Numbered from the stretch's first letter, positions 1 to 8,606 are shown. The stretch is 64,000 nucleotides of DNA from CAVSUZ01 sp963791885 (GCA_963791885.1 CAWBUL010000006.1:1736001-1800000), one strand, 5' to 3'. Notes: generated by a model not told the origin, from the letters alone. Numbers and translations: made by a program.

Positions 1-1
1 G

Positions 2-76
2 TTCGACCTATCCGGCGGCGGGCACACTCCGACGCTGTTCCTTGATCCTTCGAGCGGAGAACCCGCGCAGCAGTGA
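2..76 (+). CDS. C-terminal end of an upstream gene (partial)
   Basis: The window opens inside a reading frame that codes for about 24 residues (including GGGHTPTLFLDP) and stops at TGA 74-76. The stop overlaps the GTG start of the peroxidase gene (GTGA), so the two genes are probably translationally coupled. The fragment is too short to identify. The spacing suggests a shared operon, possibly a secreted enzyme, but this cannot be shown from what is here. Confidence 0.5.
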   Translation, partial: FDLSGGGHTPTLFLDPSSGEPAQQ

Positions 77-1512
77 CGGCCAGCGCGTCGCCAACCGGGG
101 TCCTGCTTCAGGCCCCGGTCCGGCATCGCCGACTAGGGCGTGCGTGGCTGGCCGGCGGCCTCGCGGCGCTTTTGCTCCTGGTCGGCTCTGCGGCTATTGA
201 GATCGGCCGGAGCCCGCTGCCGCTCGGTACCTCGCTGCAGCATCCGGTTGGTAGCTTCCTTCTCTCGGAAGGTGTGAACCCGCAGCCGGTGCAGCTCGTG
301 CGGCCCGTCGCCGCACCCCTCTCGACCATGGCCCAGCTCGGGCATGAGGTGTTCTTCGACACCAGCCTGTCCGCATCCGGCAAACTCTCCTGCACCTCCT
401 GCCACAGCCCGCAACACGATTACGGGCCACCATCCGATCTACCCGCGGTGTTTGGCGGCCCGGACCTCAAGCAGCAGGGCGTGCGCGCAGTACCCTCGCT
501 CATGTATCTGGAGCGCCAGCCGAACTTCAGCGTCGGCCCGGACAATGAGGAGAACGAGACCGTCACCCTCGCACAGCTCGCCGCCGCCGCGCAGAGCGCG
601 ACACGTACGCAAAAAACCGCCACCGACACTGCGGCAACCGCCGCCAACCTGGTGCCGCAGGGTGGCCTGTTCTGGGACGGGCGTGCCGACACGCTGCAGG
701 ACCAGACAATGGGACCGCTGCTCAGCCCGTTCGAAATGGATGGCGGCAGCGTCGCCCGTGTCGCCTCCAAGCTGGCGCAAGCCCCTTACGCAGCACGCAT
801 GCGGCAGCTGTTCGGGCCGAACATCTTCGCCGATCCTGCGATGGCGGTGTCGGAGGCGATGTTTGCCGTCGCCCGCTACGAGATGGAGGACCCGCATTTC
901 CATCCCTACACCAGCAAGTTCGATGCGTGGCTGGAAGGCAAAGCCCGCCTAACCCCCGCCGAGCTGCGCGGCTACCTGCTCTTCAACGATCCGGCGCGAG
1001 CTGATTGCGGTGGTTGCCATCTCGATCAGCCCACACCCGACGGGCTCCCGCCGCTATTCACCGACCATCAGTACGAAGCACTGGGCGTACCGCGCAATCC
1101 GGCACTCGTCGCCAGCCGGAACCCGAATTCTTACGATCTGGGAATCTGCGGTCCGTACCGGACCGATATGGCGGATCAGACGCAGTATTGCGGGATGTTC
1201 CTGACGCCCACGCTGCGCAACGTCGCCACGCGCCACGTCTTCTTCCACAACGGCGTCGACCATACCTTGCAGGAGGTGATGAATTTCTACGACTTCCGGG
1301 ACACCGATCCAGGCGAGATCTATCCTTTGGGTCCCGACGGTAAGGTTGAAAAGTATAACGACATCCCGGCGCGCTATCGCGCCAATGCCGACGTGGTCGA
1401 TCCGCCGTTCGATCGGAAACTCGGTGAGGCACCCGCGATGACCGAGGCCGACATGCGGGACATTATCGCGTTCCTCGGCACGCTGACAGACGGCTACACG
1501 CCGCACCATTGA
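73..1512 (+). CDS. Di-heme cytochrome c peroxidase (CcpA/MauG family)
   Basis: The 479-residue product has an N-terminal hydrophobic anchor at about residues 26-45 and two CXXCH heme-attachment sites, CTSCH at 107-111 and CGGCH at 312-316, as in bacterial di-heme peroxidases. The segment TPTLRNVATRHVFFHNG is typical of the C-terminal heme domain of this family. These periplasmic enzymes reduce hydrogen peroxide with electrons from cytochrome c, or oxidise protein side chains in the MauG branch. The protein is longer than classical CcpA (about 330 residues), mostly through the anchor, an Ala/Thr-rich insertion near residues 165-195 and extra sequence between the heme domains. The GTG start overlaps the stop of the preceding gene. 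The 3' end faces the histidine kinase gene 14 bp away. The exact branch of the family is uncertain. Confidence 0.88.
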   Translation: MTASASPTGVLLQAPVRHRRLGRAWLAGGLAALLLLVGSAAIEIGRSPLPLGTSLQHPVGSFLLSEGVNPQPVQLVRPVAAPLSTMAQLGHEVFFDTSLSASGKLSCTSCHSPQHDYGPPSDLPAVFGGPDLKQQGVRAVPSLMYLERQPNFSVGPDNEENETVTLAQLAAAAQSATRTQKTATDTAATAANLVPQGGLFWDGRADTLQDQTMGPLLSPFEMDGGSVARVASKLAQAPYAARMRQLFGPNIFADPAMAVSEAMFAVARYEMEDPHFHPYTSKFDAWLEGKARLTPAELRGYLLFNDPARADCGGCHLDQPTPDGLPPLFTDHQYEALGVPRNPALVASRNPNSYDLGICGPYRTDMADQTQYCGMFLTPTLRNVATRHVFFHNGVDHTLQEVMNFYDFRDTDPGEIYPLGPDGKVEKYNDIPARYRANADVVDPPFDRKLGEAPAMTEADMRDIIAFLGTLTDGYTPHH

Positions 1513-1526
1513 CCGAGCCGCGCCGT

Positions 1527-2864
1527 TTATCGCGGCAGCGTCACCGTCGCCCGCACTCCCCCCGTCGGGCGGTTGGCCAACGTCACGTCGCCCCCGTGCG
1601 CCCGCAGGATGTTCCTGGCGATCGGCAACCCGAGCCCCACTCCGCCCGTCTCCCGGTTTCGGCTCGGCTCACCCCGATGGAATGGTTCGAAGACGCGTTC
1701 CAGCTCCTGCGGTGGAATGCCCGGTCCGTCATCATCCACCGCGATGAACAGCGAATCCCCCCGTTCCTCAAGCCGCACTACCGCATTGCCACCATACATC
1801 ACGGCGTTTGACACGAGGTTCGAGAACGCGCGCTTCAAGCTCAGCGGCCGCGCCCGCAACGTGAGATGCCCAGGGCCGTCATACCCCACCCGATCTACCG
1901 CCTCAGGCCAGGCATCCGTCGCCTCGTCCACGACCGTCCTCAACAATTCCGCCAGATCGAGCGTCGAGACCGGCTCGGTGCTCTTCGCGTCCCGCCCGAA
2001 CGCCAGGGTCGCCGACACCATCGCCTCCAGTTCATCCAGATCGGCCAGCATCTTCCGCCGCTGCTCGTCGTCCTCCATGAATTCCGCGCGCAGCTTCAGC
2101 CGGGTGATCGGCGTCCGCAGATCGTGCCCGATCGCGGTCAGCATCTCGGTTCGGTCCTGGACGAAGCGCCGGATTCGCGCGGCCATCGTGTTGAATGCCG
2201 CCGCCGCGGTCGCGACCTCCGACGGGCCCGTTTCCGGCAAGGGCGGTGCGTTCACGTCGCGTCCCAGCGCCTCGGCCGCCGCAGCCAAGGTCCGAACCGG
2301 TTCGGTCAGCCGCCGCACCGCCCACAGCGTCAGGATTGCTGCCGCCAATGTCATCAGCCCGAAGGCCCACAACATGCTCGGGGAGTGCCAGGGGCGAGGC
2401 TGAGGAAGCCGGGCCGTAACATTCAACCATGAGTTGTCCGGTAGTTGCAGGCCGACCACCACGCGCCCGTTCATTGGGCCGCCAAGCACGTCGATCTGCG
2501 TCGGCCGCAACTTCGGCGGCATCGGCACCAGGTCCAGATTGACCCGCAGCAGCCGCTGCCATGGGAATGGCGCCTGGGGCAACGGCGTGACTGGCGCCGT
2601 ACGGCCGAGTTCCGCATTGAACTCCTTGCCTTGCCGGAGTTCCCGCAACACGAGGTCGCGTTCCTCCGGCGCGGTCATCACCACCGTCCGATAGGTCGCC
2701 ATTACCCGTACACTCAGATTCCGGGCCTGCTCCAGCCGCTGCAGGTCCATCCGGTCAAAGGCGTGGATCGTAAGTCCGGCCGCCTGCACAAATGCCAGAC
2801 CGACCAGCAGCACCAGAGCCGTGCGCGCCGCTAAGCTCCGCGGCCAAGGCCGCAGCAAGACCAT
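1527..2864 (-). CDS. Two-component sensor histidine kinase (EnvZ/OmpR type)
   Basis: The 445-residue membrane kinase has transmembrane segments at about 13-35 and 163-183 flanking a periplasmic sensor loop of about 125 residues. A HAMP region follows (about 184-236), then the HisKA domain with the phospho-accepting His247 in AIGHDLRTPITRL. The ATP-binding domain carries the N box around Asn353, DDDGPGIP at 377-384 and GGVGLGLPIA at 407-416. All catalytic boxes are present, so it should autophosphorylate. Its ATG overlaps the regulator's stop (ATGA at 2864), so the two are translationally coupled with the regulator first. The signal sensed cannot be read from the sequence. The periplasmic loop is Pro/Leu-rich and was not assigned to a known sensor fold. 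Confidence 0.93.
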   Translation of the reverse strand: MVLLRPWPRSLAARTALVLLVGLAFVQAAGLTIHAFDRMDLQRLEQARNLSVRVMATYRTVVMTAPEERDLVLRELRQGKEFNAELGRTAPVTPLPQAPFPWQRLLRVNLDLVPMPPKLRPTQIDVLGGPMNGRVVVGLQLPDNSWLNVTARLPQPRPWHSPSMLWAFGLMTLAAAILTLWAVRRLTEPVRTLAAAAEALGRDVNAPPLPETGPSEVATAAAAFNTMAARIRRFVQDRTEMLTAIGHDLRTPITRLKLRAEFMEDDEQRRKMLADLDELEAMVSATLAFGRDAKSTEPVSTLDLAELLRTVVDEATDAWPEAVDRVGYDGPGHLTLRARPLSLKRAFSNLVSNAVMYGGNAVVRLEERGDSLFIAVDDDGPGIPPQELERVFEPFHRGEPSRNRETGGVGLGLPIARNILRAHGGDVTLANRPTGGVRATVTLPR

Positions 2865-3587
2865 CAGACGCGCTCGACGCTCGCCGCCAGCACGTAACCC
2901 CCACCCCGCACGGTCTTGATCAGCTGCGCGTTCCGCCCGTCATCCTCCAATTTGCGCCTCAACCGGCTGATCGCGACGTCGATCGCCCGATCGAACGGTC
3001 CCGCCTGGCGGCCGCGCAGCAGATCCAATAGCATATCCCGTGTCAGCACCCGATTGGGCCGCTCCACCAGGGCGAGCAGCAAATCGGTACTCGCCGCCGG
3101 TCAACGCAACCTCCGCCCCGTCGGGGTTCAGCAGACGGCGTCGGGCCGGTTCCAGAACCCACCCTCCGAACCGGATGCCGCGTCCCCCCGCATCAACCCG
3201 AGACATCGTATTGTCTCCACCCCGGCGGAGCACCGCGCGGATCCGTGCCAGCAGTTCGCGCGGGTTGAACGGCTTGGGTACATAGTCGTCGGCCCCGAGT
3301 TCGAGCCCGATGATCCGGTCCGTCTCTTCGCCCATGGCCGTCAGCATGACGATCGGCACATTGGATTGGCTGCGCAGCCACCGCGCAAAATCGAGGCCGC
3401 TCTCGCCGGGCAGCATGAGATCCAGGACCACCAGCTGGTAGTGCCCGGCCGGCCAGGTACGTCGAGCCTCCCGCGCATCCCGCACGGCACTCACCCGGAA
3501 CTGGTTGCGTTCCAGAAAGCGGCTAAGCAGATCCCGGATCTCGCGGTCGTCGTCGACAACCAGAATATGCGGCACTTGCTGCGTCAT
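2864..3587 (-). pseudogene. OmpR-family response regulator, broken by a one-base insertion
   Basis: The receiver domain starts at ATG 3587 (MTQQVPHILVVDDD) and has the acidic pair, the phosphorylation site Asp56 in VVLDLMLP and the conserved Lys in PKPF. The DNA-binding winged helix continues in another frame to the stop at 2864 and contains DVAISRLRRKLEDD and IKTVRGGGYV. The two parts join if one G is removed from the run at about 3086-3087, which restores LTGGEYDLLLAL. The gene is therefore full length apart from a single extra base. It sits directly upstream of the kinase with overlapping stop and start. A sequencing error is plausible because the partner kinase is intact. A longer start at 3635 is open but would lie inside the direct repeat at 3630-3647, so the shorter start is preferred. 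Confidence 0.85.
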
Positions 3588-3629
3588 CGGCTCAGGATAT
3601 GGGATCGCCGCGCGCCGGCGCAGCCGCCG

Positions 3630-3647
3630 TTGCATTTGGTTGCATTT
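3630..3647. promoter_or_regulatory. Direct repeat TTGCATTT, candidate response-regulator operator
   Basis: TTGCATTT occurs at 3630-3637 and again at 3640-3647, so the half-sites are spaced exactly 10 bp apart. OmpR/PhoB-family regulators bind tandem half-sites at 10-11 bp spacing. The repeat lies in the 138 bp between the regulator (start 3587) and the divergent secreted-protein gene (start 3726), a natural place for autoregulation and for control of the divergent target. Binding is inferred, not shown. Confidence 0.4.
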
Positions 3648-3725
3648 CGTCGCGTCGCAGTCGCCACAGCGTGACGTGCCGGCCCCAACTTCCGATACCC
3701 GGGATTCAACAGGAGATTCCTCTCA

Positions 3726-4169
3726 ATGCGTAAGACTGTCATCGCGGCCGTCACCGCTCTTTCTCTCGCCGGTGCTGCCGGCGGCGCCGCGCTCGCCTTC
3801 GGCCAGTCTATGCCGCCGCCACCCGCCAATGGACCCGGCATGAACGTTCCCCCGCCTCCCGGCCCGGGTCCCGACGGTCCACGTGCCTGGATGCACCGCA
3901 TGTGGCGCATGCGGATGCAGCACCGTCCCTTCATGCCCGGTACATTCGCCCTGTTCGATCGCAGAGTCGATCGCCAGCTTGGGCCGCAGGACGTGCAGGT
4001 GATCGCCCAGGCCATCCTGTTGTGGAACGGGAATCACACCTGGCGCGTGAACGATATTGAGCCGGGCCCGAACGATACCATCCAGTTCGCCTACTCGGCG
4101 CCGGACGGCACCCCGATCGCCCGCTTCGCGATCAACATCCACACGGGCCGCATTATCCGAACTGGCTGA
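3726..4169 (+). CDS. Secreted Met/Pro-rich small protein, unknown function
   Basis: The 147-residue protein begins with a clear signal peptide (MRKTVIAAVTALSLAGAAGG, cleavage probably near residue 26). A Pro/Gly-rich linker follows, then a Met/His/Trp-rich stretch (WMHRMWRMRMQHRPFMPG). The C-terminal part of about 65 residues ends in IARFAINIHTGRIIRTG, whose pattern recalls PepSY-like folds. Export to the periplasm is well supported; the function is not known. Met/His-rich segments often bind copper, but this is only a suggestion. The gene is divergent from the two-component operon and separated by a candidate regulator site, so it is a likely target of that system. A 4 x 55 bp palindromic array starts a few bases after its stop. 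Confidence 0.75.
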   Translation: MRKTVIAAVTALSLAGAAGGAALAFGQSMPPPPANGPGMNVPPPPGPGPDGPRAWMHRMWRMRMQHRPFMPGTFALFDRRVDRQLGPQDVQVIAQAILLWNGNHTWRVNDIEPGPNDTIQFAYSAPDGTPIARFAINIHTGRIIRTG

Positions 4170-4173
4170 TTGC

Positions 4174-4390
4174 ATGAGCGAGATCGCGCGAGGCGGCTAC
4201 GTCGGAGCGCGTGAATCTCGCTCTCAGCATGAGCGAGATCGCGCGAGGCGGCTACGTCGGAGCGCGTGAATCTCGCTCTCAGCATGAGCGAGATCGCGCG
4301 AGGCGGCTACGTCGGAGCGCGTGAATCTCGCTCTTCGAATGAGCGAGATCGCGCGAGGCGGCTACGTCGGAGCGCGTGAATCTCGCTCTA
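4174..4390. repeat. Tandem array of four 55 bp REP-like palindromes
   Basis: Four nearly identical units start at 4174, 4229, 4284 and 4339, exactly 55 bp apart. Each unit has complementary arms, GAGCGAGATCGCGC on the left and GCGCGTGAATCTCGCTC on the right, around a short variable loop, so each can fold into a stem-loop. The array fills the gap between the secreted-protein gene and the glycosylase gene. Related palindromes occur at 12639, 21781 and 38988. The units have no unique spacers, so this is not a CRISPR. Confidence 0.95.
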
Positions 4391-4409
4391 ACCAAGCCAT
4401 ATCAGGCGG

Positions 4410-5057
4410 GTGCCGTTCCCGTCCCCGCCTGATCACGCCCGCGAGGCCCTCGACGCGCTTGCCAAACTCGACCCCGATCTGGGCGGTATCGAGCACCGTG
4501 CTGGCCCGCTGCCCTGGCGGACGCGGCCCGCCGGCTTTGCTGGTCTGTTGCAGGCGATGGTGAACCAGCAAATCAGCAATCAGGCGGCCGCCGCCATCTG
4601 GCGTCGCTTGGCCTCTCTCCCCGCCGCAACAACCCCCGCCGGCTTCCTGACACTCTCGGACGACGATTTGCGTGCCGTAGGATTTTCCCGGCCGAAGGTC
4701 ATGCACGCGCGCGCTCTGGCGGACGCATTCCTCTCAGGCGCCCTGGACGCGGACCGGCTTGCCGCCATGACCGACGAGGACGCTATCGCCACGATCGCCG
4801 GCATTCGCGGTCTCGGCCGCTGGACGGCCGAAGTTTACCTTGTCTTCGCTCTCGGTCGGCTCGACGTGTTTCCGGCCGCCGACATCGCGCTCGCTAATTC
4901 AATCGCCCATCTCAGAGGGATGCCAACCCGTCCCAACCCTGTCGCCTTGCGGAAGATTGCCGAGGATTGGCGGCCGGCCCGCGCCCTGGCAGCGCGCTTG
5001 CTTTGGCACCATTGGCGGCACGCGACCGGCCGGCCGGCAATGGATGATATGATTTGA
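4410..5057 (+). CDS. alkA: DNA-3-methyladenine glycosylase II (AlkA-type, HhH-GPD)
   Basis: The 215-residue protein is a helix-hairpin-helix base-excision glycosylase that removes alkylated purines from DNA. The hairpin is IRGLGRWTAE (132-141) and the catalytic Asp is Asp158 in AADIAL, preceded by YLVFALGRLDVFP. The early segment LLQAMVNQQISNQAA is typical of the AlkA/MAG group. It lacks the N-terminal Ada or AlkA_N extension and is close to the short bacterial form. The start used is GTG 4410, which lies directly after the palindromic array. There is no Fe-S cluster cysteine motif, which argues against an EndoIII or MutY assignment. Confidence 0.88.
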   Translation: MPFPSPPDHAREALDALAKLDPDLGGIEHRAGPLPWRTRPAGFAGLLQAMVNQQISNQAAAAIWRRLASLPAATTPAGFLTLSDDDLRAVGFSRPKVMHARALADAFLSGALDADRLAAMTDEDAIATIAGIRGLGRWTAEVYLVFALGRLDVFPAADIALANSIAHLRGMPTRPNPVALRKIAEDWRPARALAARLLWHHWRHATGRPAMDDMI

Positions 5058-5122
5058 AAACAGAGGACTGACCCGCCGCATCCGTTAACCCTTCCTTTCC
5101 AATCCAACGGCACCTTGGCGCC

Positions 5123-6253
5123 ATGCATGATGCCGCCGGTCCGGCCGCTCCCAATCTTCCGCTCTCGCAGGCGTACCACCCCACCACGTTCCTCGAACGT
5201 GGGGTCGCGGTTCCCTTCACCACACCGATGCTCAGCGGCACGCGGGCGCGTCCGATCGAGCGGGGCGGCATAGAACTGATCGTGCCAAATCCGGCCGGCG
5301 GCCGTGGCGTCTATGTCCTGCCCTGGTCCGGTGTCTATCAGCTCTGCCGGCCAACGGTGCACGACACACGCCTGAATGAAGTGGTCGCCTCACTGCCGAC
5401 TGTGACACCCGGCACCATCCGTAAGGCGGCTCGCATCGTCGCGCAGGAGGGTCTGGCAGGGCGGGAGGCGGTCAACGCCTCGAAGCAGGTGCAAGCCACC
5501 GAATACGAAGAACAGGTTCTTAGCAACTTCCTGCTTCTGCTCGAACTCGTGGATCAGGCAGAGCCCGGCGGGATCGGCACGAACGGCGCGCCGCGGGCCC
5601 ACACCAAAGAATTGGAAACGCGTGCCAAGCGGGCGCTGGTGCGTATTGCTCCCCGGCTCGGCTTGCGGGCCGAAGCGATCGCCGAAGCGCTGGAGCAGAT
5701 CGCCGGCGTCTTCGCCGGGATCGGTATTGCCGGGCAAACACCACCGCCGCGCGTTATTCGGCTGACTGAGGCGCTCACGCGTCTGCATGACGACGCCCTG
5801 GAGTGGGGCAAGGTTCATCGCGACGAGAGCGGTGCCCAGGCGGGCATGGTGGCCGCGGTCGCCGACCTGACCCTCAGCTGTGCCGCGCGCACCCTGGCCG
5901 AGGCCCATACCGCTGCGCGTGATGTACCGGCTCTACTCGGGGAATGGCGGACCGCACCGTCCCGCCTTGCGCAGCGAATCGCCCGTACCGAATGGCTGTT
6001 GGACGGATGGGAACAGATTTGCCTGATCTGGCACTGCGCCAGCAGCGACCTGGAGCGGCGTTCCGCCTTGGCCGAAATGGGCCTGCTCGTTCCTGTACTC
6101 CCGCGGGAAGTGACTGACTGGGTGGGCTCGACCGTGGACATCGACTTGGTCCACCGGTTCCGCAAGACGGTATCCCTGAACGTGGACTGGCGGACTGGGG
6201 CCGTGTTCGAACGTGTGAGCCGCAACGAAAAACTTCGCGCCCTGGCGGCCTGA
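5123..6253 (+). CDS. Protein of unknown function, first gene of a coupled pair
   Basis: The 376-residue protein has no signal peptide, membrane segment or motif that I recognise. The N-terminal 90 residues are Pro/Gly-containing and probably beta-rich (GRGVYVLPWSGVYQL). The rest is predicted largely helical, including TEYEEQVLSNFLLLLELVD and a long Ala-rich region. It is probably cytoplasmic. Its TGA overlaps the ATG of the next gene by one base (TGATG), so the two proteins are likely made together and may form a complex. Base usage matches the neighbours, so recent transfer is not evident. No function is proposed. Confidence 0.75.
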   Translation: MHDAAGPAAPNLPLSQAYHPTTFLERGVAVPFTTPMLSGTRARPIERGGIELIVPNPAGGRGVYVLPWSGVYQLCRPTVHDTRLNEVVASLPTVTPGTIRKAARIVAQEGLAGREAVNASKQVQATEYEEQVLSNFLLLLELVDQAEPGGIGTNGAPRAHTKELETRAKRALVRIAPRLGLRAEAIAEALEQIAGVFAGIGIAGQTPPPRVIRLTEALTRLHDDALEWGKVHRDESGAQAGMVAAVADLTLSCAARTLAEAHTAARDVPALLGEWRTAPSRLAQRIARTEWLLDGWEQICLIWHCASSDLERRSALAEMGLLVPVLPREVTDWVGSTVDIDLVHRFRKTVSLNVDWRTGAVFERVSRNEKLRALAA

Positions 6254-7422
6254 TGAACGTCCGGCAGCTCCAACGCCAGCTGGCGGATTCCAGCGATCCG
6301 AAGATCTTTCGCGTGCTGGAGCTGGTGGATGGAATGGAGAACCGGGGGGAAGCGGATGCGCTGATCGCGCCCCTCCGGGACCGATTGCGGCATCTGCGCC
6401 CGGCGCGCCGCCTGCGCTTCGGCCGGTTGCTGTTTCTTCCGTTCGACCATGTGATCGTACCGCCTCTTCACTGGCGCCCCGACCAGACGGCGCTCCCTCG
6501 GTCAGCGCTCCCTCCATTGATCGCCCTGGTGCGTGATGCGTTCGGCCCGGCGGCGCAGGAGATTGACGATGCACTGCTTGCCGGGATGGAGCCTCTAGAT
6601 ACCGTTGGAGAACGGCTGTGGCCCCGCGCTGGACCGGTGCTGTTGGAGGCGTCCCGCCGCGCGTCGCCCGCCAGTTGGTCAGAGAGCGGCCTGCCGGGTC
6701 GCAACTTCGCAGTGCTGGCGGGCGCCGTGGGCGGGGTTCTCGCGAAAGCGACAACGCTCCGCCAGATCAGCGCCCGACACGCGGCCTCGCGGGAAGAGGT
6801 TGGATCATTCCTGGTCTCCGCGGCTGAGGCCGGGCAGGACGCTCTCTGCCTCGCCGCCGTACTGCTCCTGCATGCCGCTCCCGGGTCGCGCCGGTTGATC
6901 CAGGGAACAAGCGGCTTGCCTGCGGCAGTTATCGACCGCGCGATCGAGTCCGTTCTCGACCACGCCGGGGCAGTGTTCGACCAGGGCGATGATGCGGCAG
7001 TCGATCTGGACGAAGCTGTCGTCCAGGCGCGCCATACCGCCGACCTGTTTGAGAGTCTGCAGGACGGCGCCGGGCCACGCCGGCAAGCGCGGATCGCCGC
7101 GATGCGAGAGGATGCGGCAGGCGTTTTCGGTGCACGGTTGGAAAAGGATCTGCGCGAGGAACTCATCGAGCCGGCGCAGCACCTGCCGCCTTTCCCGAGC
7201 GACACCGAAATCCTGACGCTGGAGCACCAGTCGCGCACGCTGCGCGAGCTTGAGGTGCAGGCCCGCCGGTTCGGTAAGACCGATCAGATCGATCGCGTGA
7301 TGCGTCGTTCGCTCGACCAGCTTGCCACGAGTGGCCTTCAAGGTGCCGATCTTATCCGTACCGTCGAAATCCTGCTCGGCCCTGAGGCGGCACTGTCGCT
7401 GATGCGCAGAACGCCGCAGTAG
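6253..7422 (+). CDS. Protein of unknown function, second gene of a coupled pair
   Basis: The 389-residue, mostly helical protein has no signal peptide or transmembrane segment. Its N-terminus (MNVRQLQRQLADSSDPKIFR) is charged. The middle contains Ala/Leu-rich helices. The C-terminus includes an acidic and basic helical stretch (LEHQSRTLRELEVQARRFG) that could form a coiled coil. I do not recognise a catalytic motif. The start overlaps the preceding stop (TGATG), and an IS630-type element sits 7 bp beyond the stop at 7422. The downstream operon partner, if there was one, may therefore have been separated by the insertion. Confidence 0.75.
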   Translation: MNVRQLQRQLADSSDPKIFRVLELVDGMENRGEADALIAPLRDRLRHLRPARRLRFGRLLFLPFDHVIVPPLHWRPDQTALPRSALPPLIALVRDAFGPAAQEIDDALLAGMEPLDTVGERLWPRAGPVLLEASRRASPASWSESGLPGRNFAVLAGAVGGVLAKATTLRQISARHAASREEVGSFLVSAAEAGQDALCLAAVLLLHAAPGSRRLIQGTSGLPAAVIDRAIESVLDHAGAVFDQGDDAAVDLDEAVVQARHTADLFESLQDGAGPRRQARIAAMREDAAGVFGARLEKDLREELIEPAQHLPPFPSDTEILTLEHQSRTLRELEVQARRFGKTDQIDRVMRRSLDQLATSGLQGADLIRTVEILLGPEAALSLMRRTPQ

Positions 7423-7429
7423 CCTAATA

Positions 7430-8595
7430 CCAAATCCCTCTGATCACGACCGATGCGCCCAATCGCGCAATCCGAGCGACATGATGGCCCACGGCCGCGC
7501 CTCCAGCTTATTCCACGCCTCGCAGCAGTGATCGAGCAGCGCGTCGGTGTCGTCGAACACCCGATTGGAGAGCCAGTTATCGCGCATGAACTGCCAGACG
7601 TTCTCCTGCGCGTTGAGTTCGGGGCATTTCGGCGGCAGTGGAACAATTGTGATGTTGTCCGGCACCGACAGCTGGCGCGAGAGATGCCAGCCCGCCTGGT
7701 CGAGCAACAGCGCCGCGTGGCGGCCTGGAGCGATATCAGCCGAGATCGCCGCCAGATGCAGGTTCATCATCGCCGTGTTGCACCAGGGCAGGATCAAGCC
7801 GACAGCCTTGCCCTCGGCCGGGCAGATGGCACCGAAAATATAGGTCGAGGCGGTTCGCTGGTCTGATGGCGCCGAGGGGCGGGTGCCGCGCCGAGCCCAG
7901 CGACGGGTGATCTTGTTCTTCTGGCCGATCCTGGCTTCGTCGCCGAACCACACCTCTATATCGCTGCGATCGAGGCTCCGCTCGCGCGCGATCGCCTCCA
8001 CTGTCGCAGGCCAGTTTTTTTGAACGTCTCGATGGCGCCCGCGGCTTGCGCGTGATGGCGCGGACGTGCCGACAGCTTGCGATATCCCATGGCTCGCAGC
8101 TCCCGGCTCAGCGTCTGTTTCGAGACGTTGGTCCCGTATTCGTCCCATAAGCATTGGCAGAGATCGATGATGCGCCAGCGGACGACGCCGTGTACCGCCG
8201 GGATCGGGCCGTTCTCGACCATCGCTGCCAGCGCGGCACGATGCCTCGCATCAAGTCTGGATGGCTGTCCTGGAGCCTTGCGGTCGATCAGCCCTCCAGG
8301 GCCGTTCGCATTGAACCGCAGTACCCAGTCGCGCACCACTTGCAGCCCCACGCCGCCTGCCTGCGCTGCCTCGGTCCGGCTGCCTCCGCCGTAGATCAGC
8401 GCCAGTGACAGCAGCCGCCGAACCTGGTCGGCATCCTTGCTGTCGCGGGCAATACGCCGCAGTTGTCCCGCATTGTAGTCTGATCTCAGTGGGATCGGGC
8501 TTCCCATGGCAAACCTCCTTCGGTCCGCCGAGGTTGAATCAGATCACACCCGCGTCGGGGAATCCCCCACGTGAGTCTTCGTGAGGGGGATTTGG
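7430..8595 (-). mobile_element. IS630-family insertion sequence
   Basis: The element is bounded by inverted ends, CCAAATCCCTC on the left and the complement of GAGGGGGATTTGG on the right, and is flanked on both sides by TA (7428-7429 and 8596-8597). This matches the TA target duplication of IS630/Tc1-type elements. Its length of about 1.17 kb is normal for the family. It is inserted 7 bp after the stop of the second unknown gene. The internal transposase is on the minus strand. Confidence 0.88.
7444..8507 (-). CDS. IS630-family transposase, two frames joined by a -1 frameshift
   Basis: The first frame (8507 to 7956) encodes the helix-turn-helix N-terminus (SRTEAAQAGGVGLQVVRDWV). The second frame (entered near 8018, ending at 7444) encodes the DDE domain: FGDEARIG, ALLLDQAGWH and ELNAQENVWQ. 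The frames meet at a run of seven A on the coding strand (8015-8021), and a -1 slip there gives one continuous protein of about 354 residues. Some IS630 relatives use such programmed frameshifting, so this is probably a functional arrangement and not a broken gene. All three catalytic acidic residues are visible. Confidence 0.88.
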
Positions 8596-8606
8596 TATAA
8601 CCGTCG

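Noticed and set aside
1513..1540. Intrinsic terminator between peroxidase and kinase genes
   Set aside because: GCCGCG and CGCGGC can pair but the stem is short, runs into the kinase 3' coding end and has no T-run.
4174..4390. Possible CRISPR array
   Set aside because: The whole 55 bp unit repeats without unique spacers, each unit is itself a palindrome, and no cas gene is nearby.
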